NCBI RefSeq assembly: GCF_047123305.1
Contig: NZ_CP138918.1
Span: 1,488,001 to 1,552,000 of the forward strand
Length of the DNA stretch: 64,000 bases
Source of the DNA: Thalassobius sp047123305
GTDB lineage: Bacteria > Pseudomonadota > Alphaproteobacteria > Rhodobacterales > Rhodobacteraceae
Reading direction: 5' to 3'
Positions 10,191 to 18,786 of this stretch are shown here, one piece after another (positions within the stretch are counted from its first letter, which is position 1; each line of letters starts with the position of its first letter). Position numbers and translations under genes: made by a program. Below the pieces are notes generated by a model, which worked only from the letters and a program-made list of their open reading frames with translations, was not told where the DNA came from and did not search any database.

Positions 10191-11207
10191 TCAAAGCCCA
10201 AGCAGCACCCGGTCCCAACGCCAGTCAAATGTTGTGAAATCAGCGGCAATCTGGCCGGAAAACAGCACCCAACGGGCGTGGCCGATCAACTGGTGCTGGC
10301 CAACAAAACCAATGCCCCCGGCGCTTTGGGGGACACGGCTGTCGATGACATTGTCGCGGTTGTCCCCAAGGACAAAATAGTGCCCGTCTGGGATGCGATA
10401 AGCGGGGGTGTTGTCACCGGATGCAGGCATAATATCCAGCACCGCCACCGCAGTGCCATCGGGCAGGATTTCAAGCTGCTGGTCCTTGTGGCACAGCGCC
10501 GCCGCAGCCTCCAGCGTTTTACATCTGGGAGGGCGCCCGGAACCCGGGGCTGGCATGACCTCGGTAAAGGCGGGCAGTTCGGTGTAGCTTGCCGCCTGCC
10601 CGTTGAGTACCAGCTGCCCGTCGACCATGCGGATCTCCTCGCCCGGCAGACCAATCACGCGGGTGACATAGGGCAGCTGGTTTCGCGGATGGCGGAAGAC
10701 CTCAACGTCCCCACGTGCGGGCTGATCGCTGTCAGAGACATGGGTGGCTATCACAAAATCTCCGGGGATCAGCGCCGGTTTCATGCTGCCTGATGGGATG
10801 GTGTAGGGGGTCCAGAAGGCGCGGCTCAGGCCCAGGAGCACCAGCAGACACAACAGCGCCTGACCAATGCGGTGCCGCCGTCGCTGTGGCCAGTCCTGCG
10901 CCGTTTGCGCTTTGCTACGGGCCAACGCGAGCCATAGGGCCACCGCAATGTTCAACAGCGGTATCATCCCAAACACGGCCCAAGCGCCACTGCGCCCGAT
11001 GTCGTGGAAGCGGCGCACAACGACGGAGATGACCAGCAGGTTGAGCACGGCGAAGCTTGTCACGCCGACCCAGACTGGCAGGCCAAGAGCCTCCTGTGCA
11101 GGCGGAAGGCCATAGGCGGCCATGGCCAACAACAGAATTGCCACCATAAAGGCTGCGCGCGGGGCAGTGCCACCCCAGTTGAAAGGCTTGAAAAGATGTC
11201 TGAACAT
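10191..11207 (-). CDS. DUF805-signal peptidase I (S26) fusion, usual catalytic Lys replaced by Thr
   Basis: 338 residues from the ATG at 11207. Residues about 1-105 form a DUF805-like membrane domain with three or so helices (FNWGGTAPRAAFM..., VVVRRFHDIGRSG). A further membrane segment (IGQALLCLLVLLGLSRAFW) leads to an S26A signal peptidase domain: TIPSGSMKPALIPGDFV holds the catalytic Ser, and VLGDNRDNVIDSR is the conserved late box. In typical SPase I the general base is the Lys of a Y-x-K-R-x-x-G-L-P-G-D motif; here the matching stretch is YVTRVIGLPGEE, with Thr (codon ACC). The true housekeeping lepB is therefore likely elsewhere. It may be inactive, or use another base. Confidence 0.88.
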   Translation of the reverse strand: MFRHLFKPFNWGGTAPRAAFMVAILLLAMAAYGLPPAQEALGLPVWVGVTSFAVLNLLVISVVVRRFHDIGRSGAWAVFGMIPLLNIAVALWLALARSKAQTAQDWPQRRRHRIGQALLCLLVLLGLSRAFWTPYTIPSGSMKPALIPGDFVIATHVSDSDQPARGDVEVFRHPRNQLPYVTRVIGLPGEEIRMVDGQLVLNGQAASYTELPAFTEVMPAPGSGRPPRCKTLEAAAALCHKDQQLEILPDGTAVAVLDIMPASGDNTPAYRIPDGHYFVLGDNRDNVIDSRVPQSAGGIGFVGQHQLIGHARWVLFSGQIAADFTTFDWRWDRVLLGL

Positions 11208-11374
11208 TGGAAACGCCTTGGAAAAATTGTTTGGGTCAGAATCTAACAGACTTCCACGCATGTCTCGCCCTTTTTGGTGTCGGCAGGACCGGTGGCAAAA
11301 ATCTCTGACAGATTGGTGAATTGCTCTCCTACTATGTTCTGTTAATGTTCCCCTGATGGTTGAGGGAGACACAG

Positions 11375-11983
11375 ATGAGCCGATTGATCGAAGGCCCCGA
11401 TGGGCAGTGCCGCTGCGCCTGGGCAGGGGCGGTAGAGGCGTTCCTGCCGTATCACGACATGGAATGGGGCTATCCGGTGGGCGATGACACCCGCCTGTTC
11501 GAAAAACTCTGTCTTGAAAGTTTCCAGTCCGGCCTCAGCTGGCGCACCATTCTGGATAAACGGGAAAATTTCCGCGCTGCCTTTGACGGGTTCGATTTCA
11601 ACAAGGTGGCAGACTACGGTGCGGCGGATGTGGACCGATTGCTGGCGGATGCCGACATTGTGCGCCACCGCGGCAAAATCGAAGCAGTGATCAACAACGC
11701 CGCCCGTGCCCGCGAACTGGTGGCCGAGGCGGGCTCCATCGCTGCCTTTGTCTGGAGTTTTGAGCCCGCGCCCGAGGATCTGGGGGTGCCACAGACGCAA
11801 TCGACATCGCCTGCCTCGGTCGCACTTTCCAAAGCCCTGAAGAAACGGGGATGGAAGTTTGTTGGCCCCACCACCGCCTATGCCTTCATGCAGGCGATGG
11901 GGCTGATCAATGACCACGCCGAAGGCTGCGTCATGCGTGCCAAAGCCGCCGAAGCGCGGCGGCAGTTTGTAAAGCCTGCCTGA
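11375..11983 (+). CDS. tag: DNA-3-methyladenine glycosylase I
   Basis: 202 residues. It removes 3-methyladenine from alkylated DNA in base-excision repair. The zinc site of the family is visible as CRCAW near the start, the His of YHDMEWG and the late HAEGCVM; SFQSGLSWRTILDKRENF is the helix-hairpin-helix region typical of Tag. Start ATG 11375 follows GAGGGAG; the frame extends upstream only through a TTG. Its stop codon shares one base with the ATG of the EamA transporter, so the two are translationally coupled. Confidence 0.96.
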   Translation: MSRLIEGPDGQCRCAWAGAVEAFLPYHDMEWGYPVGDDTRLFEKLCLESFQSGLSWRTILDKRENFRAAFDGFDFNKVADYGAADVDRLLADADIVRHRGKIEAVINNAARARELVAEAGSIAAFVWSFEPAPEDLGVPQTQSTSPASVALSKALKKRGWKFVGPTTAYAFMQAMGLINDHAEGCVMRAKAAEARRQFVKPA

Positions 11984-12813
11984 TGCGTCTGATCCTGCTG
12001 ACCACCCTGACAATGGTGGCCTTCGCTGCCAATTCCATCCTGAACCGTATGGCGGTGGCTGATGGTTTGATCGGCGCCGAAGCCTTTGCCCTGATCCGAG
12101 TGATCGCCGGGGCGGTGATGCTGGCGGTCTTGATGAAAGGGCAGGGGCTGTTGCAGCGCCCGTCGATCTGGGGTGTGCTGGGGCTGTCGACATATCTGGT
12201 GGGGTTTTCACAGGCCTATATCGGGTTGGACGCAGGGCTGGGGGCGTTGATCCTGTTTGGCATGGTGCAGGTCACCATGTTCGCCGGTGCATTACTGCGG
12301 TCCGAGGCCGTGCCACCCCAGCGCTGGCTGGGCATGGTGATAGCTTTCTGTGGCCTCACTTTTGTGTTGCTGCGGGGCTTGCCCGCCGGCGGCAGCCTGC
12401 AGCAGGGCGTCTTGTTCATGGCGCTGGCGGGCATCGGCTGGGGAATCTACTCGCTGATAGGCCAGAAGGTTACAGACCCACGGGCCGCAACAGCGCGCAG
12501 TTTCCTGTGGTCGGTGCCGCTGGTGGCGCTGGCAAGCCTTGGCGCGTTTTTCCAGATGGCCCCAACGGGGGTGGCACTGGCGGTTCTCTCCGGCGCGGTG
12601 ACCTCGGGGCTGGGCTATGCGCTGTGGTATGCGATCCTGCCAAGTCTGGGGGCGTCCCGCGCAGCGGTGGCGCAGCTGACGGTGCCGGTCATCGCCATTG
12701 CCGCCGGTGCGGCCCTGCTGGGCGAAGTGCCGGGGATCAGCTTCCTCATCGGTTCCACAGTGGTGCTTCTTGGTGTTGCGCTGGCGGCATTGGCAGGTCC
12801 CACGCGCAAATGA
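11983..12813 (+). CDS. DMT-superfamily transporter (EamA family)
   Basis: 276 residues with about ten hydrophobic segments arranged as two EamA repeats: the first from LTMVAFAANSILNRMAV, the second from FMALAGIGWGIYSLIGQK. Such inner-membrane proteins export metabolites or drugs; the substrate is unknown. The start overlaps the tag stop by one base (TGATG), so co-translation is likely although there is no known functional link to DNA repair. A clear terminator follows immediately. Confidence 0.9.
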   Translation: MRLILLTTLTMVAFAANSILNRMAVADGLIGAEAFALIRVIAGAVMLAVLMKGQGLLQRPSIWGVLGLSTYLVGFSQAYIGLDAGLGALILFGMVQVTMFAGALLRSEAVPPQRWLGMVIAFCGLTFVLLRGLPAGGSLQQGVLFMALAGIGWGIYSLIGQKVTDPRAATARSFLWSVPLVALASLGAFFQMAPTGVALAVLSGAVTSGLGYALWYAILPSLGASRAAVAQLTVPVIAIAAGAALLGEVPGISFLIGSTVVLLGVALAALAGPTRK

Positions 12814-12814
12814 A

Positions 12815-12839
12815 AAGGCCCGCCAGAACGGCGGGCCTT
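12815..12839. terminator. Hairpin between convergent EamA and etfA genes
   Basis: AAGGCCCGCC, AGAAC, GGCGGGCCTT: a perfect 10-bp stem just past the EamA stop. It can act for both strands; T-runs are short. Confidence 0.7.
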
Positions 12840-12862
12840 CGCAGCATTCATTCTGCCAGAAC

Positions 12863-13792
12863 TTAGCCGAGTTTGTCGGTCAGTTCAGGCACAGCCTCGA
12901 ACAGGTCGGCAACCAGACCGAAGTCCGCAACCTGGAAGATCGGGGCTTCTTCGTCTTTGTTGATCGCTACGATGATCTTCGAGTCCTTCATCCCCGCCAG
13001 GTGCTGGATCGCGCCCGAGATACCCACAGCGATATAGAGGTCCGGTGCAACCACCTTACCGGTCTGACCCACCTGCCAGTCGTTCGGGGCATAGCCCGAG
13101 TCAACTGCGGCACGCGATGCGCCAACGGCAGCGCCCAGCTTGTCAGCCAGTTTTTCGATCAGGGCGAAGTCCTCTTCGGAGCCCACACCACGACCACCGG
13201 AAACAACCACGCCAGCCGAGGTCAGCTCGGGACGGTCGCTTTCGGCAACCTTGTCTTCAACCCATTCGGACAGGCCGGGGTTGCCCGCAGCGGCAACGGA
13301 TTCAACCGCTGCCGAACCACCTTCGCCCGCAGCGTCAAAGGTCGAGGTCCGCACGGTCATAACCTTGGTCGCATCCGAGGATTTGACGGTCTGGATCGCG
13401 TTGCCAGCATAGATCGGGCGTTCAAAGGTGTCGGCGTCCACAACGGCGGTGACATCCGACAGGACCATCACGTCCAGCAGGGCCGCCACACGCGGCAGCA
13501 GGTTTTTCGCCGAGGCGGTCGAGGGCGCAACGATGTGGCTATATTCGCCAGCCAGCGACACAACCAGATCACCAACAGGTTCGGCCAGACCGTTGCCATA
13601 GGCCGCGTCATCAGCGCAGAGCACCTTGGACACGCCGTCCAGCTTGGCAGCCGCTTCGGCGGCGCCGTTGCAGCCCGCGCTGGCGCACAGAACGGTTACA
13701 TCGCCCAGGGCCTTGGCGGCGGTCAGGGCTTTGGCGGTGGCATCAACGGCCAATGCGCCGTTTGCAACTTCAGCAATCAGAAGAACAGCCAT
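12863..13792 (-). CDS. etfA: Electron transfer flavoprotein subunit alpha
   Basis: 309 residues. The C-terminal FAD domain carries SGGRGVGSEEDF and VAPDLYIAVGISGAIQH, both ETF-alpha signatures, with IVAINKDEEAPIFQVADFG at the end. With EtfB it accepts electrons from acyl-CoA and other dehydrogenases and hands them to ETF-ubiquinone oxidoreductase in the membrane. Its ATG shares one base with the stop of etfB, so the two are made together. The ETF-QO gene is not in the window. Confidence 0.98.
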   Translation of the reverse strand: MAVLLIAEVANGALAVDATAKALTAAKALGDVTVLCASAGCNGAAEAAAKLDGVSKVLCADDAAYGNGLAEPVGDLVVSLAGEYSHIVAPSTASAKNLLPRVAALLDVMVLSDVTAVVDADTFERPIYAGNAIQTVKSSDATKVMTVRTSTFDAAGEGGSAAVESVAAAGNPGLSEWVEDKVAESDRPELTSAGVVVSGGRGVGSEEDFALIEKLADKLGAAVGASRAAVDSGYAPNDWQVGQTGKVVAPDLYIAVGISGAIQHLAGMKDSKIIVAINKDEEAPIFQVADFGLVADLFEAVPELTDKLG

Positions 13793-14550
13793 TATACAGC
13801 CCCCGCTTCTTTCAGTTTCGCAACCAGCTCATCAACCGAGCCAACCATGATGCCTGCGGCACGTTCTGCCGGCTCACCGGTTTTCACGACCCCAAGACGC
13901 GGGGTGGTGTCGACGCCATAATCGGCGGCGGTTTTCTCATCCAGTGGCTTTTTCTTGGCTTTCATGATGTTCGGCAGCGAGGCGTAGCGCGGCTCGTTCA
14001 GACGCAGGTCCGCGGTCACGATGGCAGGCAGTTTGACCTTGATGGTCTGCAGGCCGCCGTCCACTTCGCGGGTCACGGTGGCGGCGTCGCCATCCACGTC
14101 CACTTCCGAGGCAAAGGTCGCCTGACCCCAACCCAAGAGCGCCGCCAGCATCTGACCGGTCGCGTTCATGTCGTTGTCGATCGCCTGTTTACCGGCGATG
14201 ACCAGCTGCGGCTGTTCTTCGTCGACAACGGCTTTCAGGATCTTGGCAACGGCCAGCGGTTCGATGTCCTGATGCACATCGTCAGCGGCGTTTACCAGAA
14301 TGGCGCGGTCTGCGCCCATGGCCAGAGCGGTGCGCAGGGTTTCCTGTGCCTGCTTCACGCCGATCGAGACAACAACGACCTCATCGGCTTTGCCTGCTTC
14401 TTTCAGGCGGATGGCCTCTTCGACGGCAATCTCGTCGAATGGGTTCATCGACATCTTAACGTTGGCGAGATCGACACCGGTCCCGTCCGCTTTGACGCGA
14501 ACCTTCACGTTGTAGTCGATCACACGTTTGACAGGTACGAGTACCTTCAT
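13792..14550 (-). CDS. etfB: Electron transfer flavoprotein subunit beta
   Basis: 252 residues, standard length. It opens KVLVPVKRVIDYNVKVRVK and includes SMNPFDEIAVEEAIRLKEAG (AMP-binding region), GKQAIDNDMNATGQMLA and the C-terminal helical tail that docks on EtfA (EKTAADYGVD onward). It is the first gene of the leftward etfBA operon. Start ATG at 14550 with an AGGGAGA ribosome site just upstream. The gap upstream is about 340 bases and should contain the operon promoter. Confidence 0.98.
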   Translation of the reverse strand: MKVLVPVKRVIDYNVKVRVKADGTGVDLANVKMSMNPFDEIAVEEAIRLKEAGKADEVVVVSIGVKQAQETLRTALAMGADRAILVNAADDVHQDIEPLAVAKILKAVVDEEQPQLVIAGKQAIDNDMNATGQMLAALLGWGQATFASEVDVDGDAATVTREVDGGLQTIKVKLPAIVTADLRLNEPRYASLPNIMKAKKKPLDEKTAADYGVDTTPRLGVVKTGEPAERAAGIMVGSVDELVAKLKEAGAV

Positions 14551-14894
14551 TGGCGTGGTCTCCCTTCAGATGTTGGCAGGGCAATGCTGCGCTGCCGAAA
14601 ACTATGTGCCTTTGTTAGTCCGTTGTGGCGCGGCAAAACAGGGCAAAATCGTCACGTTAGCGCCAAAGGACGCCGCGTTTCGACGTTTTTGATCGGCAAA
14701 CCTTACGAAATTTTTGCAGCTGCCTTGGGGGAAGGAAAAATGTTGCCCTTAGGGCAGCGGAAGGGGGTGATTCTCGGACAGATTGGCCGGTTGCGGGGGA
14801 TATGGGGCCGCTCGGCGAATCAAGACAGGTGTTTGATCCCGATCATGGCGGGCCATTTCAGCACGTGGGACACTGCCCACAAGGAGGATTGCCC
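14551..14894. other. 344-base divergent intergenic region upstream of etfB
   Basis: No convincing open frame, tRNA or strong hairpin. It should hold promoters for etfBA (leftward) and for the SpoIIAA-like gene (rightward). I could not pick a confident -35/-10 pair. Confidence 0.5.
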
Positions 14895-15281
14895 ATGTTG
14901 AAAATCACCAAAACTGCCCCGAACCGCGTGGATCTGACCCTCAGCGGCAAGATCGAAACCGAGGAGATGCGCAAAGGTCTGGATGATCTGATCACCCTTT
15001 CTGAAGGCGTCAAAGGCGGCGTCATGCTCTACCGGATCCCCGACTTCGCCATGCCCAGCTTTGGCGCCATCGGGGTTGAAATGGCCCGCCTGCCGGCGCT
15101 CTTTGGCCTGCTCAACAATTACGACCGCTGCGCTGTGCTGACCGATGCCAGCTGGCTGAAATCCGCAGCCGAAATGAAAGGCAGCCTGTTCGGCGGCATC
15201 GACATCAAAGCCTTCGACCTCGATCAGGAAGAGGCCGCCGAAGCCTGGCTGGCAGAGGCGCCTGCAAGCGCCCCGGCCTAG
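14895..15281 (+). CDS. SpoIIAA-like (STAS-related) protein
   Basis: 128 residues. The sequence LDLTLSGKIETEEMRKGLDDL-like opening (here VDLTLSGKIETEEM), then GVMLYRIPDF, VEMARLPALFGLL and CAVLTDASWLKSAAEMKG fit the SpoIIAA-like/DUF3478 family, which has a STAS-type fold and is of unknown role; lipid or nucleotide binding has been suggested for relatives. The start ATG 14895 has a full AAGGAGG nine bases upstream, while the longer frame has none. The last 10 residues are Ala-rich. Convergent, with one base between it and the HExxH gene. Confidence 0.85.
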   Translation: MLKITKTAPNRVDLTLSGKIETEEMRKGLDDLITLSEGVKGGVMLYRIPDFAMPSFGAIGVEMARLPALFGLLNNYDRCAVLTDASWLKSAAEMKGSLFGGIDIKAFDLDQEEAAEAWLAEAPASAPA

Positions 15282-15282
15282 G

Positions 15283-16056
15283 CTATTCTGGGTCCAGCAC
15301 AGTTTCCAAAAAAGTTGCGTCGGCATTAATCTGAGCCAGCGCCTGTCGCAGAAGCTTTTGATGCTTTTTTGACAGGTGCGGGTACACCGATGCTTCGTCC
15401 GCGTGACAGAGACGAAGGTTGAGGCCCAACGCAAAGGCTGCAAATTCAGGAGAAATGTAGCCCTGTCGCGACGTGCTCCACCCCTGTGCAAAGCCGTCGC
15501 CAAACGCGGTGTTTGTGAACGCCGTTTCCAGTTTGAAAATCCCGAATCCTGAGGCCACAGACAGAATGTCGGTGGCCATTTCTCCCAGCATTGGCTGCTC
15601 GAAGGGCTCCGCTCTTGGGACAACGGCCTCCATCAGATGAGCAAGCTCATGCGACATCGTGGCGACAAACAGTTGCGGCGTGTCGAGCAGACTTGGATCG
15701 TATGTGATCAACGGACCATCCTGATCGACCCGGAAGGTCGCCAAAATCGGCGTTTCGTCATGCTGGACAAGCACGCTGTCTGCAATAGCACCTATTTTTC
15801 GAGAAGCTTCCTGCGGGGTCAGCCGCACTTCCCAGTCCGGGCCAAGACCCATTTGGGATTTAACCTGTTCAAACACCGCTTGCGCTGTTGCGTGTCCGGT
15901 TCCACGCGGTGCATCGATATAGTCGCGTGTCGGCAGAACGGGGGGACGTCCCGTCAGCCAATCCTTGCCAAAACGCAGAAGGAAATCCGCAAAACAATCG
16001 GCGATCCAATCCGCCTCATGTTCGGGCACCACCCTGCGTTTGCTCCAAAACACCAT
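15283..16056 (-). CDS. Unrecognised protein with HExxH zinc-peptidase motif
   Basis: 257 residues; family not recognised. No signal peptide and no clear membrane segment. The notable part is VATMSHELAHLMEAVVP at about residues 128-144: HELAH is a classical HExxH zinc site. About 20 residues on, GEMATDILSV gives an E-x-x-x-D of the kind that supplies the third ligand in gluzincins. The C-terminus is helical (HLSKKHQKLLRQALAQIN). Its ATG directly follows the TAG stop of the adenosyltransferase gene, so the two are probably translated as a unit. Peptidase activity is an inference from the motif alone. Confidence 0.75.
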   Translation of the reverse strand: MVFWSKRRVVPEHEADWIADCFADFLLRFGKDWLTGRPPVLPTRDYIDAPRGTGHATAQAVFEQVKSQMGLGPDWEVRLTPQEASRKIGAIADSVLVQHDETPILATFRVDQDGPLITYDPSLLDTPQLFVATMSHELAHLMEAVVPRAEPFEQPMLGEMATDILSVASGFGIFKLETAFTNTAFGDGFAQGWSTSRQGYISPEFAAFALGLNLRLCHADEASVYPHLSKKHQKLLRQALAQINADATFLETVLDPE

Positions 16057-16629
16057 CTACCGGTTCGCGCCTGGTACCCAGAGCACATCGTCGGCGCCGT
16101 TGTCATTGGCGACACGGGCGGCGACGAAGAACCAATCGCTCAGCCGGTTGAGGTATTTGATCGCCGCCGGGTTCACCAGCTCATCCGCCGCCAGCTCCAC
16201 CGCCAGACGCTCGGCGCGGCGCGCCACGGTACGGCAGATGTGCAGATGCGCGGACAGGGCCGTGCCACCGGGCAGGATGAAACTGCGCAGCGGGCTCAGC
16301 GCCCTGTTCATCGCGTCAATCTCGGCTTCTAGCCGGTCCACCTGCGCATCAGACACTCGCAGCGGCGGGTATTCGGCCTCGGCGTCCTTGTCCATATCGG
16401 GGCGGCACATGTCAGCGCCCAGATCGAACAGATCGTTCTGCATCCGCCCCAGCGCCGCGTCCATCTCCCCCTCGGCCTGCAGCCGCGCCACACCCAGTGT
16501 CGCGTTCAGCTCATCCACGGTGCCATAGGCGTTCACCCGCGCCGAGTGTTTCGCCACACGGGTGCCATTGCCAAGCGCGGTGTCGCCCTTATCGCCGGTG
16601 CGGGTGTAGATCTTGTTCAGAACCACCAT
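16057..16629 (-). CDS. Corrinoid (cob(I)alamin) adenosyltransferase, PduO type
   Basis: 190 residues. It transfers the adenosyl group of ATP to cob(I)alamin or cob(I)yrinic acid a,c-diamide to give the B12 coenzyme form. The ATP site is TRTGDKGDTAL at the start; RVNAYGTVDELNA, SFILPGG and CRTVARRAER are the other PduO signatures. The start chosen is ATG 16629, one base after the HIG1 gene's stop codon; an in-frame ATG nine codons upstream lies inside that gene. It is the middle gene of a tight three-gene leftward operon. No other cobalamin biosynthesis gene is in the window. Confidence 0.96.
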   Translation of the reverse strand: MVVLNKIYTRTGDKGDTALGNGTRVAKHSARVNAYGTVDELNATLGVARLQAEGEMDAALGRMQNDLFDLGADMCRPDMDKDAEAEYPPLRVSDAQVDRLEAEIDAMNRALSPLRSFILPGGTALSAHLHICRTVARRAERLAVELAADELVNPAAIKYLNRLSDWFFVAARVANDNGADDVLWVPGANR

Positions 16630-16630
16630 C

Positions 16631-16834
16631 TCAGAAGCCCCCGCGGAGCCAGACAAAGCCTAGGATCAGCACCACTGCAATAAACTGCGCCGCAATCCGC
16701 CAGCGCATCAGCTTGTTGGCGTATTTCTTGTTGAACGCGCCCCCTTTGGCAAAGCCCCCGATCCCGATCATCAGGATCACCAGCACACCCAGACAGGCGG
16801 CAGCTACAACGTAAAACAGCGGATCGTCAGCCAT
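16631..16834 (-). CDS. Twin transmembrane HIG1-domain protein
   Basis: 67 residues. Two hydrophobic helices (PLFYVVAAACLGVLVILMIG and MRWRIAAQFIAVVLILGFVW) flank a short cytoplasmic-type loop GGAFNKKYANKLMRWR, the HIG1 core. Mitochondrial relatives (Rcf1) stabilise respiratory supercomplexes and cytochrome oxidase; alphaproteobacterial members are thought to be similar but this is inference. The ATG at 16834 follows a GGGGACA ribosome site. It leads the operon with the adenosyltransferase. Confidence 0.88.
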   Translation of the reverse strand: MADDPLFYVVAAACLGVLVILMIGIGGFAKGGAFNKKYANKLMRWRIAAQFIAVVLILGFVWLRGGF

Positions 16835-16932
16835 TGTCCCCAAGTTCCCTTTTTTGGTTTTCCCTGATGTAGAGGGGCTGGCGCGTGGTGCAAGCCCCTA
16901 ATTCGTCGCGGGCAGGGTTGCGGATGGGCCGC

Positions 16933-17766
16933 TCAGCCCTTGGCCAGCAGCCAATCTAGCGCGCGGGTTGGCAGGATGCGGCGCAGGGTGCCCATGATAT
17001 AGGTCGGCGTCGTCACATAGTAGCGCGCCTTGGGCCGATCACTGTTCAGGGCCCGCAACAGCTTGGCCGTCACCGCAGAGGGCGGCAGTTCAAAGGCGTC
17101 TTTGGTGTCGTTTTCCTTGTACAGACGCTTGTTCAACGTGGCGCGATATTGATCCGCTCGGGGCGAGTTTTCCCAGTCGATCCACTTCTCGAAATGCGGG
17201 ATGGCGTTTTTGCGGATTTTTGAGGTCACCGGACCGGGCTCAATCAGCACCACCTTGATGCCGGTGTCGCGCATTTCGATCCGCAGCGTGTCCGTCAGCG
17301 CCTCAAGCGCAAATTTGGTGCTGTTATAGGCCGACCGCCAGGGCGCAACCACCAGCCCCAGAACCGAAGAGCAGTTGACGATATGGCCATGCCCCTGCGC
17401 CCGCATGACAGGGATCACCTGACGGGTCAGATCGTGCCAACCAAAAACATTGGCTTCAAAAATCTCCCGCAGGGCGCCGCGGGGCAGATCCTCATTGGCG
17501 CCGGGACAGGCATAGGCCCCGTTGTTGAACAGCGCATCCAGCGTGCCACCGGTCTGATCCAGCACGTGTTGCAGCGCGGCAGTGATCGAGGCCTCATCGC
17601 TGTAATCCAGCTGCACCGTTTCCAGACCTTCCTGCGCCAGCCTCTCGCAATCCACCTGCTGGCGGCAAGCGGCAAAGACACGCCATCCAGCGGCCTTCAG
17701 CCCATGTGCTGCGTCATAACCGATGCCCGAAGAACACCCCGTAATCAAAATAGATTTCTGCGCCAT
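16933..17766 (-). CDS. Short-chain dehydrogenase/reductase (SDR)
   Basis: 277 residues of classical SDR type. The cofactor loop is ILITGCSSGIGYDAAHGLKA (TGxxxGIG); FNNGAYACPG is a slightly altered NNAG; the catalytic Ser lies in HIVNCSSVLGL and the YxxxK is YNSTK. The C-terminal extension (YYVTTPTYIMGTLRRILPTR) is common in SDRs acting on hydrophobic substrates. The substrate is unknown. It is followed on the same strand, upstream, by an SH3-domain gene with a 65-base gap. Confidence 0.93.
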   Translation of the reverse strand: MAQKSILITGCSSGIGYDAAHGLKAAGWRVFAACRQQVDCERLAQEGLETVQLDYSDEASITAALQHVLDQTGGTLDALFNNGAYACPGANEDLPRGALREIFEANVFGWHDLTRQVIPVMRAQGHGHIVNCSSVLGLVVAPWRSAYNSTKFALEALTDTLRIEMRDTGIKVVLIEPGPVTSKIRKNAIPHFEKWIDWENSPRADQYRATLNKRLYKENDTKDAFELPPSAVTAKLLRALNSDRPKARYYVTTPTYIMGTLRRILPTRALDWLLAKG

Positions 17767-17832
17767 ATGCCCCTGAACCCTGCCCTCAAACTCGCTCGTG
17801 CTTTTGTTTCTTGGGGCAAAGGGCTAGGGCAT

Positions 17833-18564
17833 TCAGTCGGCCGAGGCAATCTCTGCCTGCGGATCAATCGCTTGCGGCGCAACGGTTTGCGGCGTCAGCA
17901 ACTTGGCGGAAATCCAACCGACCCGCCCGGTCTCCAGCACTTTCAGCTTCACCCAGCCGGTTGCCGCGTCTGAAACCACCTCGACCTTAGTGTCGCGGAC
18001 CAGCCGGCCCACCACGTTATAGCGGGTGCCCGGTCCGTTGCGCATATTGGCGCGGCTGACCTTGACCCGGCGCAGATCGGCGGGCGGTGCAATGACGGCG
18101 GGCAGGGTGGCAGCTACAGGTTCGGTCGTAACTTCCCCCCGAGCGGCCCGTGCCTCGCGGGCAGAGTTCACCAGCGATTCGTTAAACGGTCGGGTCATCA
18201 AGGCGGTCAGCCCCAGCGCACGGTTGCGTTCCGGCTGTGGCACATCCGCCTCCAACCCGACGGCCGTGCGCGCTGTCACTATACGGGGAACAGTACGGGT
18301 CACGGGCAGATCAACTGCGGCGGCGCTGCCCTCCAGCGCCAGACGTCCAACAGCGGGTTTCTGGCCTTGAATGGCTTCCGCTGCATTGGCCAGCAACACG
18401 GGTTCCGGCGTGGCTTTCTGCGGCTTTGGTATCACCTCACTAGGGCCGCCCCGTTCGGCCAGCCGCAGGGCGGCTTCGGCCTCGGGATCGAAATCCGCGC
18501 CGCCGCTCAATTCGTAGAAACCAAAGGCCATAAAGCCGAGGGACAAAATAACGAAGCGCGACAT
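17833..18564 (-). CDS. Membrane-anchored SH3-domain protein
   Basis: 243 residues. The N-terminus SRFVILSLGFMAFGFYELSG is a signal anchor. A long Ala/Pro-rich, low-complexity middle (about residues 20-160) has no recognisable domain. The C-terminal 60 residues form a bacterial SH3 (SH3b) domain: VSRANMRNGPGTRYNVVGRL, then TGWVKLKVLETGRVGWISA. SH3b domains often bind cell-wall peptides, so a periplasmic envelope role is likely. Single gene, divergent from parC. Confidence 0.87.
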   Translation of the reverse strand: MSRFVILSLGFMAFGFYELSGGADFDPEAEAALRLAERGGPSEVIPKPQKATPEPVLLANAAEAIQGQKPAVGRLALEGSAAAVDLPVTRTVPRIVTARTAVGLEADVPQPERNRALGLTALMTRPFNESLVNSAREARAARGEVTTEPVAATLPAVIAPPADLRRVKVSRANMRNGPGTRYNVVGRLVRDTKVEVVSDAATGWVKLKVLETGRVGWISAKLLTPQTVAPQAIDPQAEIASAD

Positions 18565-18720
18565 GGCGCACCTCCTGGCTGTGAAATCTCGTAAAATCGA
18601 CTGCTCAACAATAGAGCTACCCTATCACATATTGCCGAGTCGCGGGGAATGGCCTTTCTGCCTTCCCCATCGTCAGCCGGGGCTGCCGATGCGAATCTGG
18701 CACAGCCGCCACTTCGCTGG

Positions 18721-18740
18721 GGAAATCCCTGTGGATTTCC
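18721..18740. repeat. 8-bp perfect inverted repeat upstream of parC
   Basis: GGAAATCC, CTGT, GGATTTCC, 47 bases before the parC start. It could be an operator or a 5'-leader stem; no known binding motif was recognised. Confidence 0.5.
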
Positions 18741-18786
18741 GGACCGGAGGCTTGTCGGGCCAATCCCGCAAGGATACACAGCATCT

